Source: Streptomyces mirabilis (GTDB lineage Bacteria > Actinomycetota > Actinomycetes > Streptomycetales > Streptomycetaceae). Taken from it: a DNA stretch of 64,000 nt. Shown here piece after piece: positions 26,786 to 35,618 of this stretch. Each line of letters opens with the position of its first letter. Within the stretch, counting starts at the first letter, position 1. The DNA lies in contig NZ_JBCJKP010000001.1 of assembly GCF_039503195.1 (NCBI RefSeq), positions 5,394,001 through 5,458,000 on the forward strand. Direction: 5' to 3'. The notes beneath the pieces were generated by a model, which searched no databases, was not told the origin of the DNA, and saw only the letters and a program-made list of their open reading frames with translations. A program made the translations under genes and the position numbers.

Positions 26786-28261
26786 ATGGACGCCTTCAAT
26801 GCCGATGTGATCGTTGCCGGAGCGGGGCCCTCGGGTCTCATGCTCGCGGGAGAACTGCGCCTCTCGGGTCTCTCGGTCATCGTGCTCGACCGGCTGGAAC
26901 AGCCGATGCAGCAGTCCCGTGCGCTGGGATTCTCCGCCCGTACGATCGAGGAATTCGGCCAGCGCGGCCTTCTCGAGGATTTCGGTCCGCTGGAGACCAT
27001 ACCCGGCGGCCATTTCGGTGGACTCCCCATCGACTACCGCATTGTCGAGGGCGGAAATTTCGGTGTCCGCGGTGTTCCGCAGTCGCGCACCGAGGCCATC
27101 ATCAACAAGTGGGCCGTGGGTCTGGGCGCCGACGTCCGCCGGGGCCACGAGGTCATCGGCCTGACGCAGGACGAGAACGGGGTCCAGGTCGAGGTAGCGG
27201 GCCCGGAGGGCGTCGAGACGCTGCGCGCCGCGTACGTCGTCGGCTGTGACGGCGCCCGCTCCACCGTCCGTCACCTGGCCGGGATCGACTTCCCCGGCGT
27301 CAGCGCCACCATCGAGATGAAGATGGCGGACGTCGCCGGAGTCCAGCTGCGGCTGCGCCCCACCGGTGAGGTCGGCGAGGCCGGCATGGTCGTGGTGCTG
27401 CCGCTCGGCCCGGGCGCCACCCGCGTGGTGGTCTTCGAGCGCGGCGCCGGTGTCCGCCCCACCCAGGAGCCGCCCACCTTCGAGGAGGTGGCCGCCGCCT
27501 TCCAGCGGGTGACCGGCGAGGACATCAGCGGTGCCAAGCAGCTGTGGACCAGCTACTTCACCGACGCCAGCCGGCACGCCGCCGAGTACCGCAAGGGCCG
27601 GGTCTTCCTCGCGGGCGACGCCGCCCACATCCACCTGCCGATCGGCGCCCAGGGCATCAGCGCGGGTGTCGGCGACGTGGTCAACCTCGGCTGGAAGCTC
27701 GCCGCCGCGGTCAAGGGGCACGCCCCGGAGGGCCTGCTCGACACCTACCACTCCGAGCGCCACCCGGTCGGCGCCCGCATCGTCTACAACACCCTGGTCC
27801 AGCGCACCCTCTACCTCGGCGGTCCCGAGGCCCAGCCGCTGCGCGACCTGTTCGCCGAACTGGTCCAGATCGAGGACGTACGACGTCACCTCGTCGGCCT
27901 GGTCACCGGCCTGGACATCACCTACGGCGCCGTCGAGGGCGGTCACCCGCTGCTCGGCCGCCGGCTGCCCGACCAGGAACTCCTGGTCGGCGACGAGAAG
28001 ACCACCACGTACGAGCTGCTGCACCAGGGCCGCCCGGTCCTCCTCGACCTGCACGACAACGCGGCGCTGCGCGAGGCCGCGGGCGCCTGGTCCGACCGCG
28101 TCGACGTCGTCACCGCCACCCGGCCCGACGCCGCCGCCCCGGCCGCCGACCTCCTCGTACGCCCCGACGGCTACATCGCCTGGGTCGGCGCCGACGGTTC
28201 CACGGACGGCCTGACCGACGCGCTCGCCCAGTGGTTCGGCGAGCCCGGCACCGCCGCCTGA
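26786..28261 (+). CDS. FAD-dependent aromatic hydroxylase (PgaE/JadH-like) 3
   Basis: The 491-residue protein shows VAGAGPSGLMLAGEL, VVGCDGARSTVRHL and LAGDAAHIHLPIGAQGISAGVGDVVNLGWKL. Length and motifs match hydroxylase 2 at 12298, indicating paralogy. The start ATG 26786 follows GGGAGAGGG. It begins a rightward tailoring run with the halogenase-like gene. Three class A oxygenases in the cluster imply several oxidation steps on the polycyclic core. Confidence 0.92.
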   Translation: MDAFNADVIVAGAGPSGLMLAGELRLSGLSVIVLDRLEQPMQQSRALGFSARTIEEFGQRGLLEDFGPLETIPGGHFGGLPIDYRIVEGGNFGVRGVPQSRTEAIINKWAVGLGADVRRGHEVIGLTQDENGVQVEVAGPEGVETLRAAYVVGCDGARSTVRHLAGIDFPGVSATIEMKMADVAGVQLRLRPTGEVGEAGMVVVLPLGPGATRVVVFERGAGVRPTQEPPTFEEVAAAFQRVTGEDISGAKQLWTSYFTDASRHAAEYRKGRVFLAGDAAHIHLPIGAQGISAGVGDVVNLGWKLAAAVKGHAPEGLLDTYHSERHPVGARIVYNTLVQRTLYLGGPEAQPLRDLFAELVQIEDVRRHLVGLVTGLDITYGAVEGGHPLLGRRLPDQELLVGDEKTTTYELLHQGRPVLLDLHDNAALREAAGAWSDRVDVVTATRPDAAAPAADLLVRPDGYIAWVGADGSTDGLTDALAQWFGEPGTAA

Positions 28262-28371
28262 ATCCCCCGGTCGACCCGACCCGTTGACCCGACCCGTTGA
28301 TCCGAATCCCTCCAGTAGGACGCGCGCCACCCATCCGACCCGTCCGTGAAACGAGAAAGAGGAGTGCGGTC

Positions 28372-30072
28372 TTGCCCACCAAGGCTGAGGAAGCGAAGAA
28401 GGCCGACAAGGCCGCCGAGTGGACCGAATGCGACGTAGCCATCCTGGGGTCGGGCCTCGCGGGCTCGATCATGGGAGCGATCCTGGCCCGTCAGGGCGCG
28501 AACGTGGTGCTCATCGACGCCGGTCAGCACCCCAGGTTCGCCGTCGGCGAGTCCCAGAACCCGCAGCTCGTCGAGTGGCTGCACATTCTGGCCGTGCGCT
28601 ACGACGTGCCCGAGATCAAGCACATGCTGGACGTGAAGGCGGTCACCGAGCACATCGGCCCGACGCACGGCCGCAAGCAGAGCTTCGGCTTCGTCACGCA
28701 CCGGCCGAACCGCGAGCCGGACCCGCACGAGGCGACGATGTTCGTCATCCCGAAGATGCTCACCGAGGCGGTGCACCTCTTCCGCCAGGACACGGACTCC
28801 CACTACCTGAACGTCGCCGCCAAGTACGGCTGCACGCTCCGCCAGAACTGGTTCGCCACCGACCTCGACGTCGACGACGACGGTGTCACCATCACCGGCA
28901 GGAACGGCGAGGTCTTCCGGGCCAAGTACCTGATCGACGCGAGCGGTTTCCGCTCCCCGCTCGCGCAGAAGTTCGACCTGCGCGAGAACCCGCCCCGGCA
29001 CAAGCACCACGCGCGTTCGCTGTTCACGCACTACGTCGGCATCAAGCCGTACGACGACGTGTGCAACTACCCGGAGGCGCTGCGCCCGCCCGCCGAGTCG
29101 CCCTTCCACGGCGGCACCCTGCACCACCTCATCGAGCGGGGCTGGTTCTGGATCATCCCGTTCGACAACTACAAGGACTCCAAGAACCCGGCCTGCAGTG
29201 TCGGCCTGACCTTCGACGAGCGGTTGTACCCCAAGCCGAAGGACATGACGCCGGACCAGGAGTTCAACCACTACCTCGACATGTACCCGGCGGTGAAGCG
29301 GCAGTTCGAGGGCGCCAAGCGGATCCGCGAGTGGGTCTCCACCGACCGCCTCCAGTACTCCTCCAAGCGCACCATCGGCGCCCGCTGGTGCCTGATGTCG
29401 CACGCGGCCGGTTTCATCGACCCGCTGTACTCGCGCGGTCTGTCCAACACCTTCGAGGTCGTCGACGCCCTCGCCTACCGGATCCTGGACGCCCTGCGCG
29501 AGAACGATTTCACCGAGGAGCGCTTCGAGTACGTGGAGCGCCTGGAGCAGGGGCTCCTGGAGTACAACGACAAGATCGTCAACAGCTCGTACATCGCCTT
29601 CAGCCACTTCCGGCTGTGGAACGCGGTGTTCCGGGTGTGGGCGTGCTTCACCACGCCGGCCACCATGCGCCAGATCATGGCGCGCCAGAACTTCCAGCTC
29701 GACGGTGACGACCGGCACTTCAAGGAGATGGAGAAGGCGCCCTACACGGGCCTGTGGTGGCCGGACAGCCACGCCTTCAAGGTCCTTTTCGACACCACCG
29801 CAGAGACCTGCGAGCGGTACGAGGCGGGCGAGATCGACGGTGACAAGGCGGCGGACATCGTCTTCGAGGCGATCCGCGACTGCGAGTCCGTCAACACGCC
29901 CTTCGGCTGGAAGGGCCCCGAGGACCTCCGGTTCTTCCGGGCCACCACCCCCACGATGATGAAGTTCATGTGGTGGGCCAGCACCTCCGGACCCAAGGAG
30001 ATGCGCGACCTCGGCCGCTCGATGCTGGCCGGCGTCGTCAAGCAGGGGGTGCGCGGCCGCAAGGTGTCCTGA
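28372..30072 (+). CDS. Flavin-dependent halogenase-family protein
   Basis: The 566-residue protein has the FAD motif LGSGLAGSIMGAILARQG, GESQNPQ, and WFWIIP matching the WxWxIP signature of FADH2-dependent halogenases. The mid-region DASGFRSPL and the late HAAGFIDPLYSRGL are also typical. It resembles halogenases acting on phenolic, often carrier-free, substrates more than tryptophan halogenases. The start is TTG 28372 with AGAGGAG at 28358-28364; upstream frame extension is unlikely. Chlorination of the aromatic product is inferred; related enzymes without halogenase activity exist. Reduced flavin could come from the reductase at 23471. Confidence 0.75.
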   Translation: MPTKAEEAKKADKAAEWTECDVAILGSGLAGSIMGAILARQGANVVLIDAGQHPRFAVGESQNPQLVEWLHILAVRYDVPEIKHMLDVKAVTEHIGPTHGRKQSFGFVTHRPNREPDPHEATMFVIPKMLTEAVHLFRQDTDSHYLNVAAKYGCTLRQNWFATDLDVDDDGVTITGRNGEVFRAKYLIDASGFRSPLAQKFDLRENPPRHKHHARSLFTHYVGIKPYDDVCNYPEALRPPAESPFHGGTLHHLIERGWFWIIPFDNYKDSKNPACSVGLTFDERLYPKPKDMTPDQEFNHYLDMYPAVKRQFEGAKRIREWVSTDRLQYSSKRTIGARWCLMSHAAGFIDPLYSRGLSNTFEVVDALAYRILDALRENDFTEERFEYVERLEQGLLEYNDKIVNSSYIAFSHFRLWNAVFRVWACFTTPATMRQIMARQNFQLDGDDRHFKEMEKAPYTGLWWPDSHAFKVLFDTTAETCERYEAGEIDGDKAADIVFEAIRDCESVNTPFGWKGPEDLRFFRATTPTMMKFMWWASTSGPKEMRDLGRSMLAGVVKQGVRGRKVS

Positions 30073-30177
30073 CCTCGGCCCCATCGCGAAGGCCCATCGC
30101 GAAGGCCCCGACTCGAAGGCCCGGCGTCCCGGGCTCGCCTCCCGGGCCCGCCTTCACAGAGCCACTTCCCCCCGGTT

Positions 30178-30218
30178 CCGGCGCCGGGCCCACCTTCCCC
30201 CCGTGGGCCCGGCGCCGG
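30178..30218. terminator. Perfect 16-bp stem hairpin after halogenase-like gene
   Basis: Arms 30178-30193 and 30203-30218 pair fully around a 9-base loop. They lie in the 223-base gap before the BBE-like gene, which also has two copies of CATCGCGAAGGCC. The BBE-like gene may therefore have its own promoter. Confidence 0.75.
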
Positions 30219-30295
30219 CCCCTTGCTCCTTCCTCTACGTCTCCCCCCACTGACTTCCACCTACATCCACCGCTTCCTAGAACCTTGGGACATCC

Positions 30296-31807
30296 GTGAT
30301 CACACGTAGAGCACTGATCGGTGCGGGAACCGCCGCCGTCGGCCTGGCCGTCCTGCCCAACAGCCCCGTCTCCGCGGGCTCCTCCGCCCCCTGGAGCACC
30401 CTCGCCGGCAAGCTCCAGGGACAGCTGGTGCTGCCCACCGACTCCGGTTACGGCGTGGCCAAGCAGCTGGAACTCGGCCAGTTCGACTCGGTCAACCCGC
30501 GGGCCGTCGCGTACTGCGTCAGCTCCTCCGACGTCTCCGTCGCGCTGCGCTTCGCCCAGGACAACGGACTCCCGTCCGCGGTCCGCAGCGGCGGCCACAG
30601 CTTCGCCGGCTACTCGACCACACCCGGCCTGATCATCGACGTGTCACGGCTCAACGCGATCACCGTCGGCAACGGGACCGTCGACATCGGCCCCGGCGCC
30701 AAGAACGTCGAGATACTCAACGCGCTCGCCCCGCACGCCCTGGTGGTCAGCGAGGGTGGCTGCCCCACCGTGTCGGCCGGCGGCTTCCTCCAGGGCGGCG
30801 GTTTCGGCTTCCTGACCCGCCCGACCGGTATGGCCTGCGACGCGATCACCTCGGCCGAGGTGGTCCTCGCCGACGGCTGCGTGGTGACCGCCTCGCCGAC
30901 CAGCCACCCCGACCTCTTCTGGGCGATCCGCGGCGGCGGTGGCGGCAACTTCGGTGTCGTCACCCGCTTCACGGTCACCCCGCACGAGGGCGACCAGATG
31001 GCCATCAGCAACCTGATCTTCCCGTACGACCGCGCGGCCGACGTGCTGCACGGCGTGGGCCAGTGGCTGGTGGACGCCCCCCGCACCATCGGCGGCGGCG
31101 CCTACCTCGTCCAGGCCGACGCGGCGCCCGGCACCGTACCGGCGCTCAACGTCTTCCTCGCCTCCCGCGGCACCCCGGCCGAACTGGCCTCGGAGGCGGC
31201 GCGGTTGCTGTCGCTGACCGGCGCGGTGACGGCCCGCCAGGACGCGGTCATGACGTACCAGCAGGTCATGATGATGATCTTCGGTTGCAGCACCCTGACC
31301 CAGGACCAGTGCCAGCGCGCCGGGAAGTCGCCGAGCGGGGTGCTCACCCGGCCGGCCTTCGGTCTGGAGCGGACCCGGCTGGGCAGCGCGCCCTACGCAC
31401 AGAGCGACTGGGCGAACGTGGTGACGGCCTTCGACGCCGACCGCAAGGCCGGGCAGGCCCGGTACCTCGACTTCCACTTCTTCGGGGGCGCGGCCAACGA
31501 CCCGGCCCGCACCGACACGGCGTACGTGCACCGTGACTCGCTCTTCTCCGTCAACTACCGGGTCCTGATCAACGACCCGGCCCAGGTCACCGCCGAGGCC
31601 ACGGCCGTCGCCACCAGCTGGGTGGACCACGGGTTCGACACCATCGATCCGCTGTCCAACGGCGAGACGTACCAGAACTGGATGGACGCGGAGCTGCCGA
31701 ACTGGCGGCAGTCGTACTACGCCGAGAACTACGCGCGGCTGAAGGTCGTGAAGGCGAAGTACGACCCGTACCGCTACTTCAAGTTCGCCCAGGGCATCGG
31801 AGCCTGA
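30296..31807 (+). CDS. Tat-exported berberine-bridge (BBE/GilR-like) FAD oxidoreductase
   Basis: The 503-residue protein starts at GTG 30296 with a twin-arginine signal (TRRALIGAG, hydrophobic stretch, then SPVSAG). An FAD-binding PCMH domain follows. His101 (SGGHSFAG) and Cys156 (EGGCPTVS) match the pair that binds FAD bicovalently in GilR and related enzymes. A C-terminal BBE motif YAENYARLKVVKAKYDP is present. GilR-type enzymes perform late dehydrogenation, for example hemiacetal to lactone, outside the cytosol. A last extracellular oxidation of the polyketide is a reasonable inference. Confidence 0.88.
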   Translation: MITRRALIGAGTAAVGLAVLPNSPVSAGSSAPWSTLAGKLQGQLVLPTDSGYGVAKQLELGQFDSVNPRAVAYCVSSSDVSVALRFAQDNGLPSAVRSGGHSFAGYSTTPGLIIDVSRLNAITVGNGTVDIGPGAKNVEILNALAPHALVVSEGGCPTVSAGGFLQGGGFGFLTRPTGMACDAITSAEVVLADGCVVTASPTSHPDLFWAIRGGGGGNFGVVTRFTVTPHEGDQMAISNLIFPYDRAADVLHGVGQWLVDAPRTIGGGAYLVQADAAPGTVPALNVFLASRGTPAELASEAARLLSLTGAVTARQDAVMTYQQVMMMIFGCSTLTQDQCQRAGKSPSGVLTRPAFGLERTRLGSAPYAQSDWANVVTAFDADRKAGQARYLDFHFFGGAANDPARTDTAYVHRDSLFSVNYRVLINDPAQVTAEATAVATSWVDHGFDTIDPLSNGETYQNWMDAELPNWRQSYYAENYARLKVVKAKYDPYRYFKFAQGIGA

Positions 31808-31833
31808 CGCTTCATGATCCCGGACATGGGGGA

Positions 31834-31861
31834 GGGCCGCCGGATCGATCTCCGGCGGCCC
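31834..31861. terminator. Bidirectional hairpin between convergent genes
   Basis: An 11-bp perfect stem (31834-31844 with 31851-31861) around TCGATC, between the BBE-like gene and the convergent DinB-like gene. Confidence 0.7.
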
Positions 31862-31891
31862 GCCCGCTCGATCGTCTGCCGCGTCGCCCCG

Positions 31892-32506
31892 TCAGGGACG
31901 ACGTCCGTACCAGCCCACCAGCTTGTCGATGTCGGGAGCGTCCTCGTGCACCTCCACCACCGGACCGAACGGCACCTGGCCGCCGCGGGGTTCCGCGGGC
32001 ACGGCCCGGTGCATGTGGGCCAGCGGCGCGGCGAGCATCTCCGGGTCCCACTCGGGGCTCTGACCGGTCGCCTTCGCCAGGTCCCAGGCGTGCAGCACGA
32101 ACTCGTTGGTGTAGATCACCGAGGCGACCACCCCGGGAACCGGGCCCCAGGGCAGACCGATCTGGCGGCCCAGTACGGCCGGGTCCGACCACACCGCGTC
32201 GAACTCCTTCGTCGCCTCCGCCCAGGCCTTGGCCCAGTCGCCGTCGGGAACGTCCTGGGCGAAGTGCGGAACGCTCATGAAGGAGCCGCCCGCGCCCATG
32301 ACGGCGACCCGGCGCAGCACGGACACCACGTGGTTGGCCATGTCACGGACCGAGTAGTCGGGACACGGGGTGACGGTGTCGTACTGCTCGGGGCGCAGCG
32401 CGGCGAGCGTGCGTCCGGTGAGCTCGACGGCCTTGAACAGGCCGCCACGGGGGTCGGTGGGCGGGTTGGCGGGGGGATTGGTGCTGTCGGCCATGTCTTG
32501 AGTCAT
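31892..32506 (-). CDS. DinB/mycothiol-dependent maleylpyruvate isomerase-like protein (TIGR03086 type)
   Basis: A 204-residue protein with the pattern TPCPDYSVRDMANHVVSV near the N-terminus and EFVLHAWDLAKATG in the C-terminal half. This fits the DinB-like metal-binding fold with His ligands. Members may be mycothiol-dependent isomerases or transferases and are common in actinobacteria. It is divergent from a WYL regulator, which may control it. Confidence 0.8.
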   Translation of the reverse strand: MTQDMADSTNPPANPPTDPRGGLFKAVELTGRTLAALRPEQYDTVTPCPDYSVRDMANHVVSVLRRVAVMGAGGSFMSVPHFAQDVPDGDWAKAWAEATKEFDAVWSDPAVLGRQIGLPWGPVPGVVASVIYTNEFVLHAWDLAKATGQSPEWDPEMLAAPLAHMHRAVPAEPRGGQVPFGPVVEVHEDAPDIDKLVGWYGRRP

Positions 32507-32627
32507 GTCTTCATCGTCGAGGTCAAACAGGTCATCTTGTGGCCTATTTCTGAAGCCTCATCAGATCTTGCTGAAAATAGATGTATTGGCTCAAAGCATC
32601 TCAAAATCGCGAAGGGGGGAGGTTGTT

Positions 32628-33662
32628 GTGAAGGCTGACCGTCTGGTGGCGACCCTGCTGCTGCTCCAGGCGCGCGGGCGGGTGACCGTGCGCGAGGTGG
32701 CCGAGGAGCTGGAGGTGTCGGAACGCACCGCGCGCCGCGACCTGGAGGCCCTCACCACCGCCGGTGTCCCCGTCTACTCGCAGCGCGGCCGGGGCGGCGG
32801 ATGGAGCCTGGTCGGCGGCGCCCGCACCGATCTGACCGGTTTCACCTCGCGGGAGATCGGGGCGCTGTTCCTGGCCGCGGGCCCCTTGTCCGCCTCGCCC
32901 GAACTGCGTGCCGCGTTACGGAAGTTGATGCGGGCCGTGCCCGCGCCCATGCGGCCGCACGCCGAGGCGGCCGCCAAGGCCATCCTCATCGACGGTGTCG
33001 ACTGGTCGCGCACGGCGGGTGGCGGCGGCCCCCACCAGCACACTCTGGAGCGGGCGGTGCTCGACGGCGAACAGGTCCGGCTCGGCTACGCCCATCCCGA
33101 CCGGGCTCCGGGCGAGCGCACGGTGCACCCGCTCGGCCTGGTCTCGAAGGCCGGCCGCTGGTACCTCGTCGCCGGTACCGAGGAGGGGCTGCGCACCTTC
33201 CGACTCGGCCGGGTCACCTCCGCGACCAGGACCGGCGAGCCGGTGCGGCGCCCGGAGGGTTTCGACCTCGCCGCCGCCTGGCGGGAGTTGGCCGCCGAGG
33301 TGGAACAGCGGCTGACCGCGGCGACCGTACGGGCGCGGGCCGACCGCGACGCCCTGCCGGTGCTGCGGCAACTGCTGGGCGGTCGACTGCGGACGGGCGA
33401 GGCCCAGCTCGACGGCCGGGTCGAGTTCACGGCCGACGGTCCTTCGGTGGAGGTGCTCGCCGCGCAACTGGCCGGTCTCGGCAGTCGCGTCGAGGTGCTC
33501 GACCCTCCGGAGGCGCGGGAGTCGCTCGTGCGGCTGGGCCGTTCGCTCACCGCGGTGTACGGCGGGCGCGAGGAAGAGACCCGCTTGGATAGCCACTTTC
33601 CTCTAGGTACCTACTATACGGAGGATGTTAGCGTCCCTGTCATGGCCGCCCACCACGTGTGA
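32628..33662 (+). CDS. YafY-type HTH/WYL-domain transcriptional regulator
   Basis: The 344-residue protein has an N-terminal DeoR-like winged helix (RVTVREVAEELEVSERTARRDLEAL) and a central WYL domain (GRWYLVAGTEEGLRTFRLGRV). The start GTG 32628 follows GGGGGGAGG. One Leu is a TTA codon (32916-32918). The last 20 or so residues read through a copy of the TAGGTACCTA operator repeat, so the original end, near LTAVYGG, was probably extended. It is divergent from the DinB-like gene and may repress it, as WYL/DinB pairs are common. Confidence 0.85.
   Translation: MKADRLVATLLLLQARGRVTVREVAEELEVSERTARRDLEALTTAGVPVYSQRGRGGGWSLVGGARTDLTGFTSREIGALFLAAGPLSASPELRAALRKLMRAVPAPMRPHAEAAAKAILIDGVDWSRTAGGGGPHQHTLERAVLDGEQVRLGYAHPDRAPGERTVHPLGLVSKAGRWYLVAGTEEGLRTFRLGRVTSATRTGEPVRRPEGFDLAAAWRELAAEVEQRLTAATVRARADRDALPVLRQLLGGRLRTGEAQLDGRVEFTADGPSVEVLAAQLAGLGSRVEVLDPPEARESLVRLGRSLTAVYGGREEETRLDSHFPLGTYYTEDVSVPVMAAHHV
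33594..33636. promoter_or_regulatory. Operator/promoter repeat with palindrome TAGGTACCTA (copy 2)
   Basis: This matches 24511-24553 at 39 of 43 bases, with the palindrome at 33604-33613 and TACTATAC next to it. It lies inside the 3' end of the WYL coding region and upstream of the NmrA-like gene (33790). It would put that gene under the same HxlR regulator as the MFS exporter. Confidence 0.75.
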
Positions 33663-33789
33663 CCGGCGGATTTCCCCGCACCGATCCCCACACCGACCCC
33701 CACCCCCCTCTTCACTCCCCTCCCCACACCGATGCAACAGATGACTGCTGATTACTGGTTCGGATTAACGCACTAGGGAGTTTTTTCTG

Positions 33790-34632
33790 ATGATTGTCGT
33801 CACTGGAGCCACCGGAAATGTCGGACGTCCGCTGATCGAGGCGCTCGCCGAGGCGGGGGAGCAGGTCGTGGCGGTCTCGCGCCGCCCGCTGCCCTCCCCG
33901 ACGGACGGTGTCCGTCACGCCCAGGCCGACCTCGGCAGCGCCGAGAGCATGCGGCCGGTCCTCGAAGGCGCCGACGCCTTCTTCATCCTGCTCGCCGGCG
34001 AACTGCTCGGTTACGGCGAGGCCGCGACCGACCTGCTGGCCGCCGCCAGGGACGCCGGGGTCAAGCGGGTCGTCCTGCTCTCCTCGCAGATCAACGCCAC
34101 CCGCCCCGACTCCGCCTCGCACGGCAGGCTGCGCGAGTTCGAGGAGGCCGTACGCGGCTCGGGCCTCGACTTCACCATTCTGCGCGCGGGCGGATTCGCC
34201 TCCAACGCCTTCGCCTGGGCCGAGTCGGTCCGCGCCGACCGCACGGTCTTCGCCCCGTTCGGTGACGTGGCCCTGCCGGTCGTCGACCCCGCGGACATCG
34301 CCGCGGTCGCCGCGGTCGTCCTGCGTGAGGACGGTCATGCCGGTCGTACGTACGAGGTGACCGGCCCCGAAGCGGTCAGCCCGCGTGCGCAGGCCGATGT
34401 GATCGCCGAGGCCATCGGTGAGGAGGTGACCTTCGTGGAACTGACCCGCGAGGCCGCCCACACCCACATGGCCCAGTTCATGCCGGAGGACGTCATCCCC
34501 GGCACCCTGGACATCCTCGGCGCCCCGCTCCCCGCCGAACAGCGGGTCAGCCCCGATGTGGAGAAGGTCCTGGGCCGCCGGGCCACCCCGTTCTCCGGCT
34601 GGGTGAGCCGCAGCCTCCCGGCGTTCAAGTAG
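33790..34632 (+). CDS. NmrA-like NAD(P)-binding protein (atypical SDR)
   Basis: The 280-residue protein begins with the cofactor motif VVTGATGNVGRPLIEAL and lacks a clear YxxxK, like NmrA/QOR2 proteins that sense or use NAD(P)H with quinones. The ATG follows a weak site (AGGGAG at 33775-33780). Copy 2 of the HxlR-type operator lies about 155 bases upstream. Grouping with an azoreductase and HxlR regulators suggests quinone-stress handling. Confidence 0.85.
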   Translation: MIVVTGATGNVGRPLIEALAEAGEQVVAVSRRPLPSPTDGVRHAQADLGSAESMRPVLEGADAFFILLAGELLGYGEAATDLLAAARDAGVKRVVLLSSQINATRPDSASHGRLREFEEAVRGSGLDFTILRAGGFASNAFAWAESVRADRTVFAPFGDVALPVVDPADIAAVAAVVLREDGHAGRTYEVTGPEAVSPRAQADVIAEAIGEEVTFVELTREAAHTHMAQFMPEDVIPGTLDILGAPLPAEQRVSPDVEKVLGRRATPFSGWVSRSLPAFK

Positions 34633-34763
34633 CCGGCTCGGCCCACTCGACCCGCTCGTCCCCCCGGTACCGCCGCCGGATGCCCGCTGTGATCCATCCC
34701 CCGCGGCAGTGGGCATTCGGCGGCCCATACAGCACGACAGTTCGTATGGGCCGTCGGCTCGTG

Positions 34764-34810
34764 CGACGCGACGGCCCCGCAGGTCACGAACCTGCGGGGC
34801 CGTCGCGTCG
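34764..34810. terminator. Perfect 21-bp stem bidirectional terminator
   Basis: Arms 34764-34784 and 34790-34810 are fully complementary around the 5-base loop CACGA. It lies between the convergent NmrA-like and azoreductase genes. It is the strongest hairpin noticed in the window. Confidence 0.9.
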
Positions 34811-34861
34811 TGAGGGGGGTGTACCGGGGCAGGGGTGCATGCGGCCCTCCCCGGAGGGGCG

Positions 34862-35515
34862 CTACGCGGCGAAGCGCTCGGCGAACTCCTTGGCCTTCGT
34901 GACCGCCTCGTCGACGGCCTTGGCGCGGGAGGCCTCGTACATCGGGATCAGGTCGGCCATCGCCGGGTTGTGCGGCGCCATCGTGAGCTCCGGGACGATG
35001 ACGTGGACGTCCAGGGCGAGGGTGTCGCGCAGGATCGCCTCCAGGTAGTTCTGGACGTACTCGTAACCCTCGCGCGGGGTGCCCGGCGCGTAGGAGCCGC
35101 CGCGGCTGGCGACGACCGTGACCGGGGTGCCCTTGATCTTCGAGTCCTCGCTCATGGCGGTACGGCCGATGAGGATCACCTGGTCCAGCCACGCCTTGAG
35201 GGTCGAGGGGATCGTGAAGTTGTACATGGGCGCGCCGATCAGGATCGCGTCCGCCTGCTCCAGCTCCTCTATGAACGTCAGGCGCTCGGCGAAGGCCGCG
35301 GCCTGCTCGGGGGTGTGCGCGTCCGCGGGGGCGAAACCGGCGGTGTGGGCGTCGGCCGTGATGTGCGGGACCGGGTTCACGGCGAGGTCGCGGTAGATCA
35401 CGGTGCCCTGCGGGTGCTGCTCCTCCCAGGCCTTGCGGAACGCGTCCGTGACCGTGCGGGAGGCGGAGGCTGCGCCCGGGAAAACGGACGAGTCGACGTG
35501 CAGGAGGGTGGCCAT
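34862..35515 (-). CDS. azoR: FMN-dependent NADH:quinone/azo oxidoreductase (AzoR-like)
   Basis: A 217-residue flavodoxin-fold protein with LHVDSSVFPGAASASR near the N-terminus, APMYNFTIPSTLKAWLDQV in the middle and SRGGSYAPG later, all AzoR hallmarks. It reduces quinones by two electrons, protecting against redox cycling. It is divergent from HxlR regulator 2 at 35619, which is likely its repressor. This suits a cluster producing a quinone-type compound. Confidence 0.92.
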   Translation of the reverse strand: MATLLHVDSSVFPGAASASRTVTDAFRKAWEEQHPQGTVIYRDLAVNPVPHITADAHTAGFAPADAHTPEQAAAFAERLTFIEELEQADAILIGAPMYNFTIPSTLKAWLDQVILIGRTAMSEDSKIKGTPVTVVASRGGSYAPGTPREGYEYVQNYLEAILRDTLALDVHVIVPELTMAPHNPAMADLIPMYEASRAKAVDEAVTKAKEFAERFAA

Positions 35516-35618
35516 GGGGATCTCCAGGGGGAGGGGGCGAACTTTTCGTACTGGACTAGAGATAACACAGCTACTTACTTTTTTTCATCCCCTCACGGGA
35601 ACACAGTACTCTGGACCC

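Noticed and set aside
24511..33636. The 43-bp repeat pair as insertion-sequence or transposon ends
   Set aside because: Both copies are in the same orientation at regulated promoters, with no transposase gene and no target duplication seen.
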